This document shows, in pieces, positions 1 through 7,092 of a stretch of 16,023 bases of DNA (position 1 is its first letter; each line of letters starts with the position of its first letter). Below the pieces are notes generated by a model. That model was not told the DNA's origin. It did not search any database and worked only from the letters and a program-made list of their open reading frames with translations. Location: positions 1 through 16,023 of the forward strand of contig CABUSE010000017.1 of assembly GCA_902494135.1 (NCBI GenBank), given 5' to 3'. Position numbers and translations under genes: made by a program. The DNA is from an uncultured Collinsella sp. Its GTDB lineage: Bacteria; Actinomycetota; Coriobacteriia; Coriobacteriales; Coriobacteriaceae.

Positions 1-122
1 GCGTGTGCCGACTGGATCTTTTCGTCGGCCTCGTGAAGACTACCCTGCTTGGCGGTGCGCATGTAGGCAATGGCGGCGATGGCACCCAAAACGATGCCAA
101 CGAGCGCTGCGATGATAGGCAT
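1..122 (-). CDS. rny: Ribonuclease Y, N-terminal fragment (cut by window edge)
   Basis: Only the first 40 codons lie in the window; the gene runs off the left edge. The peptide begins MPIIAALVGIVLGAIAAIAY, a single hydrophobic segment, followed by a polar stretch with acidic and basic residues (KIQSAH at the end of the visible part). This is the usual start of RNase Y, which has one N-terminal membrane anchor, a coiled coil, a KH domain and an HD nuclease domain. RNase Y is the membrane-bound endonuclease that starts mRNA decay in many Gram-positives. The ATG at 122 is preceded by a good ribosome binding site (AAAAAGGAG, 4-5 nt spacing). The position downstream of recA-recX fits the common recA-rny neighbourhood. 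The later domains cannot be seen, so the call rests on the N-terminus and the context. Confidence 0.8.
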   Translation of the reverse strand, partial: MPIIAALVGIVLGAIAAIAYMRTAKQGSLHEADEKIQSAH

Positions 123-157
123 GCTCACTCCTTTTTATGGATTCGTTACACAACAAA

Positions 158-183
158 GCGAACCGTCCTTACGAACGGCTCGC
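158..183 (-). promoter_or_regulatory. Hairpin in the rny leader
   Basis: In minus-strand RNA, bases 175-183 and 158-166 form a 9-bp stem (one G-U pair) around an 8-nt loop, ending about 35 nt before the rny start codon. A second hairpin lies upstream at 245-259: CTCATC and GATGAG around a 3-nt loop. Neither is followed by a U-tract, so they look like leader structures rather than terminators. A role in rny control is inference. Confidence 0.45.
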
Positions 184-288
184 GACATTTGAGTAATATG
201 GGCGCAGCTTATGCGGGTCGGATACAGATAAACATATAAACAAACTCATCACAGATGAGCACATATCACAAAGCAAATGACAGTGTTT

Positions 289-317
289 ATCGTACGTTGA
301 ACCACAACAACTGTCAA
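289..317 (-). promoter_or_regulatory. Housekeeping sigma promoter for rny
   Basis: On the minus strand TTGACA (312-317) and TACGAT (289-294) are separated by exactly 17 nt. This is close to the vegetative sigma consensus. Transcription would start near 282, giving a leader of about 160 nt before the rny start at 122. recX ends at 380, so rny has its own promoter and need not depend on recA-recX transcription. Confidence 0.8.
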
Positions 318-379
318 ATAAATGGCCCCGGCACGGCGGCTAAAACACGGTGAACGGCAGGGCCACAAAACACATACGC

Positions 380-1072
380 CTAAACCGCACATTCCTCGCG
401 TTCGGCATCGAGACGTGCCTTAACGGCATCGGCGGCGACGTGATACGAGAAGCCCTTGCCCATCAAAAACCGAACCAGTTTTTCGAATTCGCGCGTCTCT
501 GGAACACGCCGCTTGGCGAGCAGGGCTGACGCACGCGCCAAATCGTCTTCGACGGCAAAATAATCCTCGGGATAACCGGGAATGTCATCGAGCACGACAT
601 GACGGCGCTTGAGCTCGGTCTCGATTTTGCGCTGTCCCCAACCGCGCCGCTTGCGCTCCTCGATAAAGTACGAGCAAAAGCGGCTCTCGTCTAAAAAACG
701 ATACTCGGTGGCGCGCTCGACGGCGAAATCGATCGCAGGCTGGTGAAAGCCGTAGCGAGCCAGCTTGTCACGGACCTCACCCGTCGCATGGTCGCGGCGC
801 GATAACATCTCGGTCACCATGGTAAGTGCACATTTACGCTCAATGAGCTGCACCGCCTCACGGAAGTTGTCCCAATCACAGGGAAGATCGGGGCGGTTTT
901 TGACATACAGCCGCGCGACCCGCACGGGAATCCAAATGGACCGCTCAAAACCGCCCTCAAGCTCACAATCGATATGTGCGCAAGGCTTTTTGGACGCATA
1001 CCCGCTCGAGAACGAGGAGGCCGCCTTCTTATCGGGAAAGACGACCGTGGCCTCGGTCACCGTATACGACAT
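380..1072 (-). CDS. recX: Regulatory protein RecX
   Basis: This 230-residue protein is at the upper end of the normal RecX range. Residues about 82-220 carry the helical RecX repeats, including a segment reading ALTMVTEMLSRRDHATGEV and later YFIEERKRRGWGQRKIETEL, typical of the family. RecX binds RecA filaments and limits their growth and ATPase activity. The first 80 residues are an extension that I do not recognise as a separate domain. The ATG at 1072 lies 11 nt after the recA stop codon with no strong ribosome binding site, so translation is probably coupled to recA. The recA-recX pair shares the SOS-controlled promoter at 2263-2291, which matches the RecX role as a brake on induced RecA. 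Confidence 0.92.
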   Translation of the reverse strand: MSYTVTEATVVFPDKKAASSFSSGYASKKPCAHIDCELEGGFERSIWIPVRVARLYVKNRPDLPCDWDNFREAVQLIERKCALTMVTEMLSRRDHATGEVRDKLARYGFHQPAIDFAVERATEYRFLDESRFCSYFIEERKRRGWGQRKIETELKRRHVVLDDIPGYPEDYFAVEDDLARASALLAKRRVPETREFEKLVRFLMGKGFSYHVAADAVKARLDAEREECAV

Positions 1073-1083
1073 GAGCGTAACCG

Positions 1084-2232
1084 CTACTCGTCGTCATCAT
1101 CGAGCATGGCGGAACCATCGATGGCGTAAAGCTCGTCAAACTCCTCAGGCGCAGGCTGATCGGTCAGCTCGACCTCGGACGGAGCATCGTCATCAAACTC
1201 AAGTCCACAGGCAAGGCGGACCTTATGCTCAATCTCGTCGGCACAATCGGGGTGTTCGCGCAGGAACGCCTTGGCGGCCTCGCGACCGTTGCCGAGCTTA
1301 TCCTCGCCATAGGCAAACCAGGAGCCCATCTTCTTGCAAATGCCGCACTCGACAGCCATGTCCAGAATCGAGCCCTCCTTAGAGATGCCCGTACCGTACA
1401 TGATGTCGAACTCAGCAGAACGGAACGGAGCTGCCACCTTGTTCTTAACGACCTTGGCGCGCACGCGGTTACCGATAACCTCGTCCTTAAGCTTAATGCT
1501 GTCGATGCGGCGAATGTCGATACGCACCGAAGAGAAGAACTTAAGGGCGCGGCCGCCCGTCGTGGTCTCGGGGTTGCCGAACATGACGCCGATCTTCTCA
1601 CGCAGCTGGTTAATGAAGATGCACGTCGTGTTGGACTTGGACAGCGAGCCGGCGAGCTTGCGGAGCGCCTGGCTCATCAGGCGAGCCTGAAGACCGACCG
1701 TAGTGTCGCCGATTTCTCCCTCGATCTCGGCACGCGGGGTCAGCGCGGCGACGGAGTCGACGACGATAGCATCGATGGCGCCGGAACGCACGAGCATGTC
1801 AACAATCTCGAGCGCCTGCTCACCCGTATCGGGCTGGGAAATCAGTACCTCGTCGATATCCACGCCAATGCGCGCGGCATACGTGGGATCAAGCGCGTGC
1901 TCGGCATCGATAAATGCCACAACGCCACCCATTGCCTGGGCCTCGGCCAGGATCTCGAGCGAAAGCGTCGTCTTACCGGAGGACTCAGGACCGTAAATCT
2001 CGACGATACGGCCGCGCGGCACGCCGCCGATACCCAGCGCGGCATCGAGGGCCAGGGCGCCCGTGGGAATGGCCTCGACCTCGAGCTCGGGGCCACCGTC
2101 GCCGTACCTCATGATGGAACCCTGGCCGAATTTCTTCTCGATCTCGGCCTTGGTGGTGGCGATCATCTCATCGCGCTCTTTACCCGTCGTGCGAGCATGA
2201 ACGGTACGTACGGGACCTGAATTCTTGGCCAT
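1084..2232 (-). CDS. recA: Recombinase RecA
   Basis: The 382-residue product is the DNA-strand-exchange ATPase of homologous recombination and the co-protease that triggers LexA cleavage. Visible motifs: Walker A GPESSGKT at 81-88, catalytic Glu111 in FIDAEHALD, Walker B VVDS at 157-160, the loop-1 region around EGEIGDTTVG (171-180), and the NQLREKIGVMFGNPETTTGG segment covering loop 2 (208-227). The C-terminus is the usual acidic tail, ending DDDDE. I chose the ATG at 2232 because AAGAGGAGG sits just upstream. A TTG in the same frame at 2253 would add seven residues, but these are encoded by the ribosome binding site itself. The N-terminal arm is about a dozen residues longer than in E. coli RecA. 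The gene has its own SOS promoter and is followed by recX. Confidence 0.98.
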   Translation of the reverse strand: MAKNSGPVRTVHARTTGKERDEMIATTKAEIEKKFGQGSIMRYGDGGPELEVEAIPTGALALDAALGIGGVPRGRIVEIYGPESSGKTTLSLEILAEAQAMGGVVAFIDAEHALDPTYAARIGVDIDEVLISQPDTGEQALEIVDMLVRSGAIDAIVVDSVAALTPRAEIEGEIGDTTVGLQARLMSQALRKLAGSLSKSNTTCIFINQLREKIGVMFGNPETTTGGRALKFFSSVRIDIRRIDSIKLKDEVIGNRVRAKVVKNKVAAPFRSAEFDIMYGTGISKEGSILDMAVECGICKKMGSWFAYGEDKLGNGREAAKAFLREHPDCADEIEHKVRLACGLEFDDDAPSEVELTDQPAPEEFDELYAIDGSAMLDDDDE

Positions 2233-2262
2233 GAATAGCCCTCCTCTTAACAACCTGCATCG

Positions 2263-2291
2263 ATAATAAACGAACGGCTGTTCGTGGTCAA
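2263..2291 (-). promoter_or_regulatory. recA promoter
   Basis: On the minus strand TTGACC (2286-2291) and TATTAT (2263-2268) are 17 nt apart. Transcription should start near 2256, leaving a leader of about 24 nt that is mostly the recA ribosome binding site. The spacer contains the LexA box annotated separately. Confidence 0.88.
2271..2284. promoter_or_regulatory. LexA (SOS) box in the recA promoter
   Basis: CGAACGGCTGTTCG is a perfect match to the Gram-positive and actinobacterial SOS box pattern, CGAAC-N4-GTTCG. It fills the spacer between the -35 and -10 boxes, where bound LexA would exclude RNA polymerase. The sequence and its placement are seen directly; repression by LexA is known for this box type in other bacteria. 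lexA itself is not in the window. Confidence 0.92.
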
Positions 2292-2323
2292 CCGTTCAGG
2301 CCAATCATATGCAGGCGGTCTTT

Positions 2324-2389
2324 CCAAAACCCAACCAAACGCCGACCAAACACTGACCAAATGCTTGACCACAAAGGACCAAATATGAA
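2324..2389. repeat. Phased ~11-bp repeat upstream of the recA promoter
   Basis: The motif CCAAA starts at 2324, 2335, 2346, 2357 and 2379, with a variant (CCACAAA) at 2369. The steps are 11, 11, 11, 12 and 10 nt. Several units share the form CCAAAnnnnGA. The array ends 33 bp upstream of the recA -35 box, on the same side as an UP element or activator site. It could curve the DNA, since short A-runs are in helical phase, or bind a protein. No function is established. Confidence 0.7.
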
Positions 2390-2457
2390 CAAGGCAGGCA
2401 AAAATACATCTACAACCAGCACAAACGCCAATGAGCCTAAGGTCCCCATCTCCACAA

Positions 2458-2481
2458 TTAAGGGGCTCGGAGGCCCCTTAA
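2458..2481 (-). terminator. Hairpin terminator after pncC
   Basis: Bases 2458-2466 (TTAAGGGGC) and 2473-2481 (GCCCCTTAA) form a perfect 9-bp stem around a 6-nt loop, 7 nt after the pncC stop codon. The U-tract on the minus strand is weak (UUAAUUG), so termination may be incomplete. It marks the end of the rnj-to-pncC gene run, before the recA promoter. Confidence 0.75.
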
Positions 2482-2488
2482 AACACGT

Positions 2489-3019
2489 CTATTCCATAGA
2501 ATTGAGCACAAGGGCAATGCGACCCAATGCCTCCGTGACCGCATGGGCACGAACACACGAACGGTCACCCTCATAGTGGCAGCGCACAAAGTCCACGACC
2601 GGCACGCCCCCATCGGCGGAACGATGCGCCCAGCCAATATAGAAAGTGCCCGCCGGATCGTCCTCAGTACCACCGCCGGGGCCGGCATAACCCGTTGCGC
2701 TCACTGCAATATCGCTCTGGTACAGCTCCAGCGAACCCGACGCCATCTCGCGCGCAGTCTGGTGCGACACCGCAGTGTAGCGGTCGAGCGTCTCCTGCTC
2801 AACACCCAGCACGCGATGCTTAATCTCATCGCAGTAGGTCACCGCACCGCCACGCAGCACCGCCGAGGCACCAGGGATATCGGCGATCGTCGAGGCGATC
2901 ATGCCAGCTGTCAGAGATTCAGCCGTCGAAACCGTCACACCACGAAAGCTTGCACGCTCAACAATATCGCGTGCGAGCTCTTCGTTATGCGCGGCAATCT
3001 GCTCAAATGATTCCGTCAT
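2489..3019 (-). CDS. pncC: Nicotinamide-nucleotide amidohydrolase (CinA C-terminal family)
   Basis: The 176-residue protein is a stand-alone version of the CinA C-terminal domain, which hydrolyses nicotinamide mononucleotide to nicotinate mononucleotide and ammonia in pyridine nucleotide salvage. Family motifs seen: STAESLTAG at 31-39 with the conserved Ser35, the DEIKHRVLGV segment with Lys68, and TGYAGPGGGT at 109-118. The N-terminal molybdopterin-binding-like half of full-length CinA is missing, which is common. The ATG at 3019 lies 12 nt after the pgsA stop codon. The gene is the last of its operon and precedes recA, an order common in Gram-positives, but here a terminator and a separate recA promoter split the two. 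The family is certain; the enzymatic name rests on characterised relatives. Confidence 0.9.
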   Translation of the reverse strand: MTESFEQIAAHNEELARDIVERASFRGVTVSTAESLTAGMIASTIADIPGASAVLRGGAVTYCDEIKHRVLGVEQETLDRYTAVSHQTAREMASGSLELYQSDIAVSATGYAGPGGGTEDDPAGTFYIGWAHRSADGGVPVVDFVRCHYEGDRSCVRAHAVTEALGRIALVLNSME

Positions 3020-3031
3020 GCCTACCAGGAC

Positions 3032-3670
3032 CTAGACGGAAAAGACTATCTTGCGGCAGTTCCAGAAGTACTGGGCGCCCGAGATAACGGTCAAGACAAC
3101 GGCAACGGCATACAGGAAGCGCGACACCGAGTAGATGCCGAGCGTCAGCGCCACCGGGCCAAGGTGCAAGCCGGCCATAGCAAAAACGCACAGGTAACCG
3201 CAGATGGAAACCATCGTGGTTGCCGTCTTGTACTTGCCGAGCTTATCGGCTGCAACGACCACACCGGCCGCACTCGCGACCATGCGCAGGGCGCTCACCA
3301 GCAGCTCGCGGAACAGGATAATGAACACGGACCACACGGTCACCGCGCCAAAATCCAAGAACAGCAGCAAGGCCGAGAACACCAGCAGCTTGTCGGCGAT
3401 GGGGTCCAAGAACTTGCCGAAATCGGTGATCTCGTTACGCGAGCGTGCCAGATAACCGTCGACCTTATCGGTGCACGACAGGATCACATACAGAATGAAG
3501 GCAGCGGCGGCGAGCGGGCCGTCAAAGATGCTCCAATCCGTACCGGCAACACTCGTGTGAGACAGAGCCGAGACGATCATAAACACCGGGATAAAGACGA
3601 TGCGAACGCACGTCACGATGTTGGCGGGCGTCCAGACACTCGTCAGTTCCTTATTGCTCTCGTTTGCCAC
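3032..3670 (-). CDS. pgsA: CDP-diacylglycerol-glycerol-3-phosphate 3-phosphatidyltransferase
   Basis: This membrane enzyme of 212 residues transfers the phosphatidyl group from CDP-diacylglycerol to glycerol-3-phosphate, the committed step to phosphatidylglycerol. The CDP-alcohol phosphotransferase signature is intact: Asp68, Asp71, Gly72, Ala75, Arg76, Gly85, Asp89 and Asp93 fit D-x2-D-G-x2-A-R-x8-G-x3-D-x3-D. Hydrophobic segments appear near residues 19-36, 52-66, 94-110, 112-122, 150-175 and 185-200. The start is a GTG at 3670 with TAGGAG six nt upstream; that site overlaps the TAG stop of rimO. PgsA homologues include other CDP-alcohol transferases, but length and position beside pncC-recA favour PgsA. 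Confidence 0.93.
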   Translation of the reverse strand: MANESNKELTSVWTPANIVTCVRIVFIPVFMIVSALSHTSVAGTDWSIFDGPLAAAAFILYVILSCTDKVDGYLARSRNEITDFGKFLDPIADKLLVFSALLLFLDFGAVTVWSVFIILFRELLVSALRMVASAAGVVVAADKLGKYKTATTMVSICGYLCVFAMAGLHLGPVALTLGIYSVSRFLYAVAVVLTVISGAQYFWNCRKIVFSV

Positions 3671-3679
3671 GACGCTCTC

Positions 3680-5029
3680 CTACTCCACAACATGACCGAT
3701 AAGCTCATAGCAGAAGCTATCGGTAAACTCGACAGTCAGAATATCGCCCACGGACGCCTCGCTGGCGTCCAGATGCACCGCTCCATCGGAATCGGGCGCC
3801 TGGAACCAGGCATGGCCGATCAGCTCGGCGCCGTCCTCGGTCTCTTCGATACCGTCGACGATCACCTGGGCGCGCTCGCCCACATGGGCGGCGGTGGCGG
3901 CAAAACCGAGCGACTCGGCCAGGTCCATGGCCTCCTGGGCGCGCTCGAGCTTGACCTCTTCGTCGACCTGACCCTCCATCTTAGCGGCCAGGCTGCCCTC
4001 CTCCTGCGAGTAGGCAAAGACGCTCGTGTAGTCAAAGCCGACGGTGTCCATAAAGTCGATAAGGTCGCGGAACTCGTCGTCGGTCTCGGTCGGGAAGCCG
4101 ACCATGGCCGTGGAACGGATCACGATGCCGGGGATACGCTCACGAAGGTCGCGGAACAGATCCTCGAGCTCCTGGCGCGAACCGGAGCGACGCATGGCCT
4201 TGAGAATGCGCGCGTCGCAGTGCTGCACGGGGATATCGATATAGGGCAGCACCTCGGGCGTATCACGAATGGTCTCAATGAGCTCGTCAGTCATGCCCTC
4301 GGGCTGCAGATAGAGCACGCGGACCCAGACGTTGTGCGGGCGCACGGCCTCGGCGACGGCACACAGCAGCTGCGCCAGATTGCGCGGCGAGCCATCGGCG
4401 ACGTCCTCGTCGGCAAAGTCGGTACCCCAGATGCCCGTGTCCTGGCCGATCAGCACGATCTCGCGCACACCGCCGGCAACCAGGTCGCGCACCTCGGAGA
4501 TGATGCTCTCGGCATTGCGCGAATGATAGCGGCCGCGGATATAGGGAATCATGCAGAAGCTGCAGAAACGGTTGCAGCCATCGGAAATCTTGACGTAAGC
4601 GACAGCACCCTCGACGGTACGTTTGACCTGCGGGATATAGGCTGCAATCTCACGCTCGACACCCAGCACGCCATCGATGACCGCCACGATGCCATCTTCC
4701 TCGTCGGCCTTCACAAAGGCAGCGACCTCGGGCAGCTCGTCAGGCAGGTCATCGCCATAGCGCGACGGCACGCAGCCGCACATGACGATGGGGCAAGAAC
4801 GAACGCCGTCCTGAACCTCGTTGGCGAGCTCGAGCGTGGTCTCGATGCTCTCGGACGTTGCGGAGGCGAGGAACGAGCAAGTATTGACGATGGCGATGTC
4901 GGCATCCTGCGGGTCGAATGCCTCCTCGTAGCCCGCGGCGGTCAAAAGAGAACGCATGCGGTCGGTGTCAACCTCGTTCTTAGCGCACCCGAGGGTGATG
5001 TAGAGCACGGAGCCCAACGGTGTATCCAT
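3680..5029 (-). CDS. rimO: Ribosomal protein S12 methylthiotransferase RimO
   Basis: A 449-residue radical-SAM methylthiotransferase that adds a methylthio group to a conserved aspartate of ribosomal protein S12. The N-terminal cluster domain has Cys15, Cys51 and a third cysteine at 84 or 86. The radical-SAM cluster is the CNRFCSFC motif, with Cys152, Cys156 and Cys159. The C-terminal 65-70 residues fit a TRAM domain. The N-terminal LGCAKNEVDTDRM and the GQDTGIWG segment point to RimO rather than the tRNA enzyme MiaB. The ATG at 5029 has AAAGGA about 12 nt upstream, a rather long spacing. The gene lies 27 nt after yajQ and 9 nt before pgsA, inside the operon. Confidence 0.95.
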   Translation of the reverse strand: MDTPLGSVLYITLGCAKNEVDTDRMRSLLTAAGYEEAFDPQDADIAIVNTCSFLASATSESIETTLELANEVQDGVRSCPIVMCGCVPSRYGDDLPDELPEVAAFVKADEEDGIVAVIDGVLGVEREIAAYIPQVKRTVEGAVAYVKISDGCNRFCSFCMIPYIRGRYHSRNAESIISEVRDLVAGGVREIVLIGQDTGIWGTDFADEDVADGSPRNLAQLLCAVAEAVRPHNVWVRVLYLQPEGMTDELIETIRDTPEVLPYIDIPVQHCDARILKAMRRSGSRQELEDLFRDLRERIPGIVIRSTAMVGFPTETDDEFRDLIDFMDTVGFDYTSVFAYSQEEGSLAAKMEGQVDEEVKLERAQEAMDLAESLGFAATAAHVGERAQVIVDGIEETEDGAELIGHAWFQAPDSDGAVHLDASEASVGDILTVEFTDSFCYELIGHVVE

Positions 5030-5056
5030 GTTGGAGAGCGGTCCTTTCGAATGATA

Positions 5057-5554
5057 TTAGCGGTAGTTGGTGAACTGTAGCGGCTGGCCGTAGTCCTGGT
5101 CGCGCAGGAACTGGATTACGGTCTGCAACGCATCCTTCGAAGCAGAGGAAACACGCAGCTTGTCGGCCTCGATGGTCACCTTGACCTTGAGCTTTTGGTC
5201 CTTGATGTCCTTGTTGATCTTCTTGGCGGTCGCCTGGTCGATACCCTCGACGATATGGCCGAGCACGCGCACGGTGCCGCCCGATGCCGCCTGAGGAGCA
5301 TCCCACGAGACAGCCTTGAGGTCAATGCCGCGCTTGATGAGCTTGGAACTCAGCACGTCGATAATCTGCTTAGAGACAAAGTCAGCCGGGGCGCTGATCG
5401 TAAAGAGCTTGTCGCCCTTCGAAAGCTCGATCGTGGCGCCGGAATCCTTAAGGTCATAGCGCTGGGAAATCTCGCGCGTGGTCTGCTGGAAGGCGTTGTC
5501 GACCTCTTGCATGTTGACCTCGGACACGACGTCGAAGCTGGAATCTTTAGCCAT
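5057..5554 (-). CDS. yajQ: YajQ-family nucleotide-binding protein
   Basis: The 165-residue protein matches the YajQ (UPF0234) family along its whole length, which is the usual size. It opens MAKDSSFDVVSEVNMQEVDNA and closes QDYGQPLQFTNYR, both hallmark segments. The fold is two ferredoxin-like domains. Members bind nucleotides, and some bind cyclic di-GMP and act with transcription factors in Xanthomonas; the role in Gram-positives is not settled. A good ribosome binding site (GAAAGGAAA) precedes the ATG. It sits between rodZ (26 nt upstream) and rimO (27 nt downstream) in the same gene run. Confidence 0.95.
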   Translation of the reverse strand: MAKDSSFDVVSEVNMQEVDNAFQQTTREISQRYDLKDSGATIELSKGDKLFTISAPADFVSKQIIDVLSSKLIKRGIDLKAVSWDAPQAASGGTVRVLGHIVEGIDQATAKKINKDIKDQKLKVKVTIEADKLRVSSASKDALQTVIQFLRDQDYGQPLQFTNYR

Positions 5555-5580
5555 GATGTTTCCTTTCGCGTACGAGCGGC

Positions 5581-7092
5581 CTAGTAGCTATCGTACGAAT
5601 TGTCGGTAGAATCGGTGGGTGTCTGACCGTCAGCTGCGGTATCGGCGCCATCCGTGGACTGGGCATCGGTACCGTCGGTGGTATCGGTACCATCGGTGGT
5701 GTCGGTACCATCAGAACTTTCACCATTCTCGGAATCGGTCGTCTCCTTCTTGGGAACGGTGATCGTCACACGCGCCACGCCCGAGGTCTTGGTATCGTAA
5801 CGGACCTTTTCACCGTTCTTGGTAACGGTGACATCGGAAGGCTTGGACGTGGTGATCTCGATCGAGGACTCGGGCGTGTACTCCTGCTCAAAGGGGCCAG
5901 TCGCTTGGGCGCCATAGACCGACTTGCCGTCGACCTTGACCTCAATCCACGCGGTCTTTCCCTTGGCAACGGAAACCTTGACCTTCGTTACCTCGTTCTC
6001 TTCCTTTTTAGCCGTCGTCTTGGTGGTGTCCGAATCGGTCGACTCATCCATCGCCTCATCGGTGTCTTCGTCCTCGTCGACCGTTTCGGTCTTCTTGGAA
6101 GACTTCTTACTCGTTGTCTTGGTGGCAACGGGCGTCTCGGGCGTCGACTCGGGCGCCGAGGAGCCGCAGCCACGCAGGAGCACCACGATGAGCACAATCA
6201 GCAGCAACGCCACGGCACCGATGCCGGCGTAAACGATACGCGGATCGAGCCCATTGTTTTGAGGAGTACGGGATCCGCCGCGTCCACGACTGGAACTACT
6301 GCGGCCGCCTCCCTGAGGCATACGACCGCGATTGCCATCAGAACGGCCGCGATAGCCACCCTGGCCCTGAAGGCTGCGCTGACCCGAGCGGGGCGCAAGT
6401 TCACCGCGCCCTTGATAGCCACGCTGGCCCGAACGCGGAGCCAAGGAGCGCTGGCCATACGGCTGTGATTGAGAGCGAAGACGCGGCGTCACCTGCGTGG
6501 TATCGGCATCCGCATAGCCACCGCGAGAGCGTCCCGTAGAGGGACCACGGTAACCGCGATCGGAATAACCGCCGTCGCCGTAGCCGGCACGAGGGTCACG
6601 CGCCACGCCGCGAGCAGCGGGAAGCGCACGGTCCTCGGGCATCGGCGTACTGCGGAACCGGTCACGCTGTGAGCGAATCTCCTCGCCCGAACCCGTCTCG
6701 GTAATATAACCGGCCTGCTGAGGAAGCTGTCCATAGCGGGTCGAACGACCGCCCTGAACCATCAGGAAGCGCCCGTTATCGACCGAGGAACGCGAATTGA
6801 CGTAGCCGGCGGCGTCCTGAAAACGACCGCCCTGCTGCGACGTCTCGCGTTCGTATGCCATCAGGTCGTCAAAGTAGGCATTGACGACCTCGCGCGGATT
6901 GAGGCCCAAAAAGCGAGCATAGCTCGAAATCATGCCCTGCGCATAGCCGCGCGGCGGCATCGAAGCAAAGTTACCGGTCTCGAAAAACTCGATGATCTGC
7001 GGCCTGATTTTGATGGTGTTGGCGACTTGCTGAATGGAAAGGCCCATTCGGCGACGCTGCTCAAGCAGCATGTCACCAAAGCGTGCAGCCAT
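5581..7092 (-). CDS. rodZ: RodZ-like cell-shape protein: HTH, RG-rich linker, membrane helix, acidic outer domain
   Basis: A 503-residue single-pass membrane protein. Residues 5-75 form the RodZ-type helix-turn-helix (QRRRMGLSIQQVANTIKIRP then SYARFLGLNP), which in other bacteria binds MreB. Residues 85-280 are low-complexity, rich in Arg, Gly, Gln and Tyr, with a near-duplicate LAPRSGQR at 217-224 and 232-239. One membrane helix covers 287-306. Outside, 311-370 is Ser/Thr/Glu/Asp-rich, 369-450 is a beta-rich domain like the DUF4115 domain of RodZ, and the tail repeats DGTDTT. The ATG at 7092 overlaps the ftsK stop codon by one base (TGATG) and has GGAGG six nt upstream, so it is translationally coupled to ftsK. 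No mreB lies in the window, so a role in cell shape is inferred from the family. Confidence 0.85.
   Translation of the reverse strand: MAARFGDMLLEQRRRMGLSIQQVANTIKIRPQIIEFFETGNFASMPPRGYAQGMISSYARFLGLNPREVVNAYFDDLMAYERETSQQGGRFQDAAGYVNSRSSVDNGRFLMVQGGRSTRYGQLPQQAGYITETGSGEEIRSQRDRFRSTPMPEDRALPAARGVARDPRAGYGDGGYSDRGYRGPSTGRSRGGYADADTTQVTPRLRSQSQPYGQRSLAPRSGQRGYQGRGELAPRSGQRSLQGQGGYRGRSDGNRGRMPQGGGRSSSSRGRGGSRTPQNNGLDPRIVYAGIGAVALLLIVLIVVLLRGCGSSAPESTPETPVATKTTSKKSSKKTETVDEDEDTDEAMDESTDSDTTKTTAKKEENEVTKVKVSVAKGKTAWIEVKVDGKSVYGAQATGPFEQEYTPESSIEITTSKPSDVTVTKNGEKVRYDTKTSGVARVTITVPKKETTDSENGESSDGTDTTDGTDTTDGTDAQSTDGADTAADGQTPTDSTDNSYDSY
5665..5712. repeat. 18-bp tandem repeat in the rodZ tail
   Basis: Two full 18-bp units (5665-5682 and 5683-5700, one base different) and a 12-bp partial unit (5701-5712) encode the DGTDTT repeat near the C-terminus. 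The unit is a multiple of three, so copy-number change by slippage would keep the reading frame. Confidence 0.8.

Noticed and set aside
324..365. Rho-independent terminator after recX
   Set aside because: Outer GGCCC and GGGCC can pair, but the interior does not continue the stem and the following tract is only AUUUAUUU, so I do not count it.
2233..2253. TTG at 2253 as the recA start
   Set aside because: The seven extra residues would be encoded by the ribosome binding site itself; the ATG at 2232 has ideal spacing to AGGAGG.
2361..2576. Small plus-strand frame in the recA-pncC gap
   Set aside because: It crosses the pncC terminator hairpin and runs antisense into pncC, has no ribosome binding site, and its peptide resembles no family I know.
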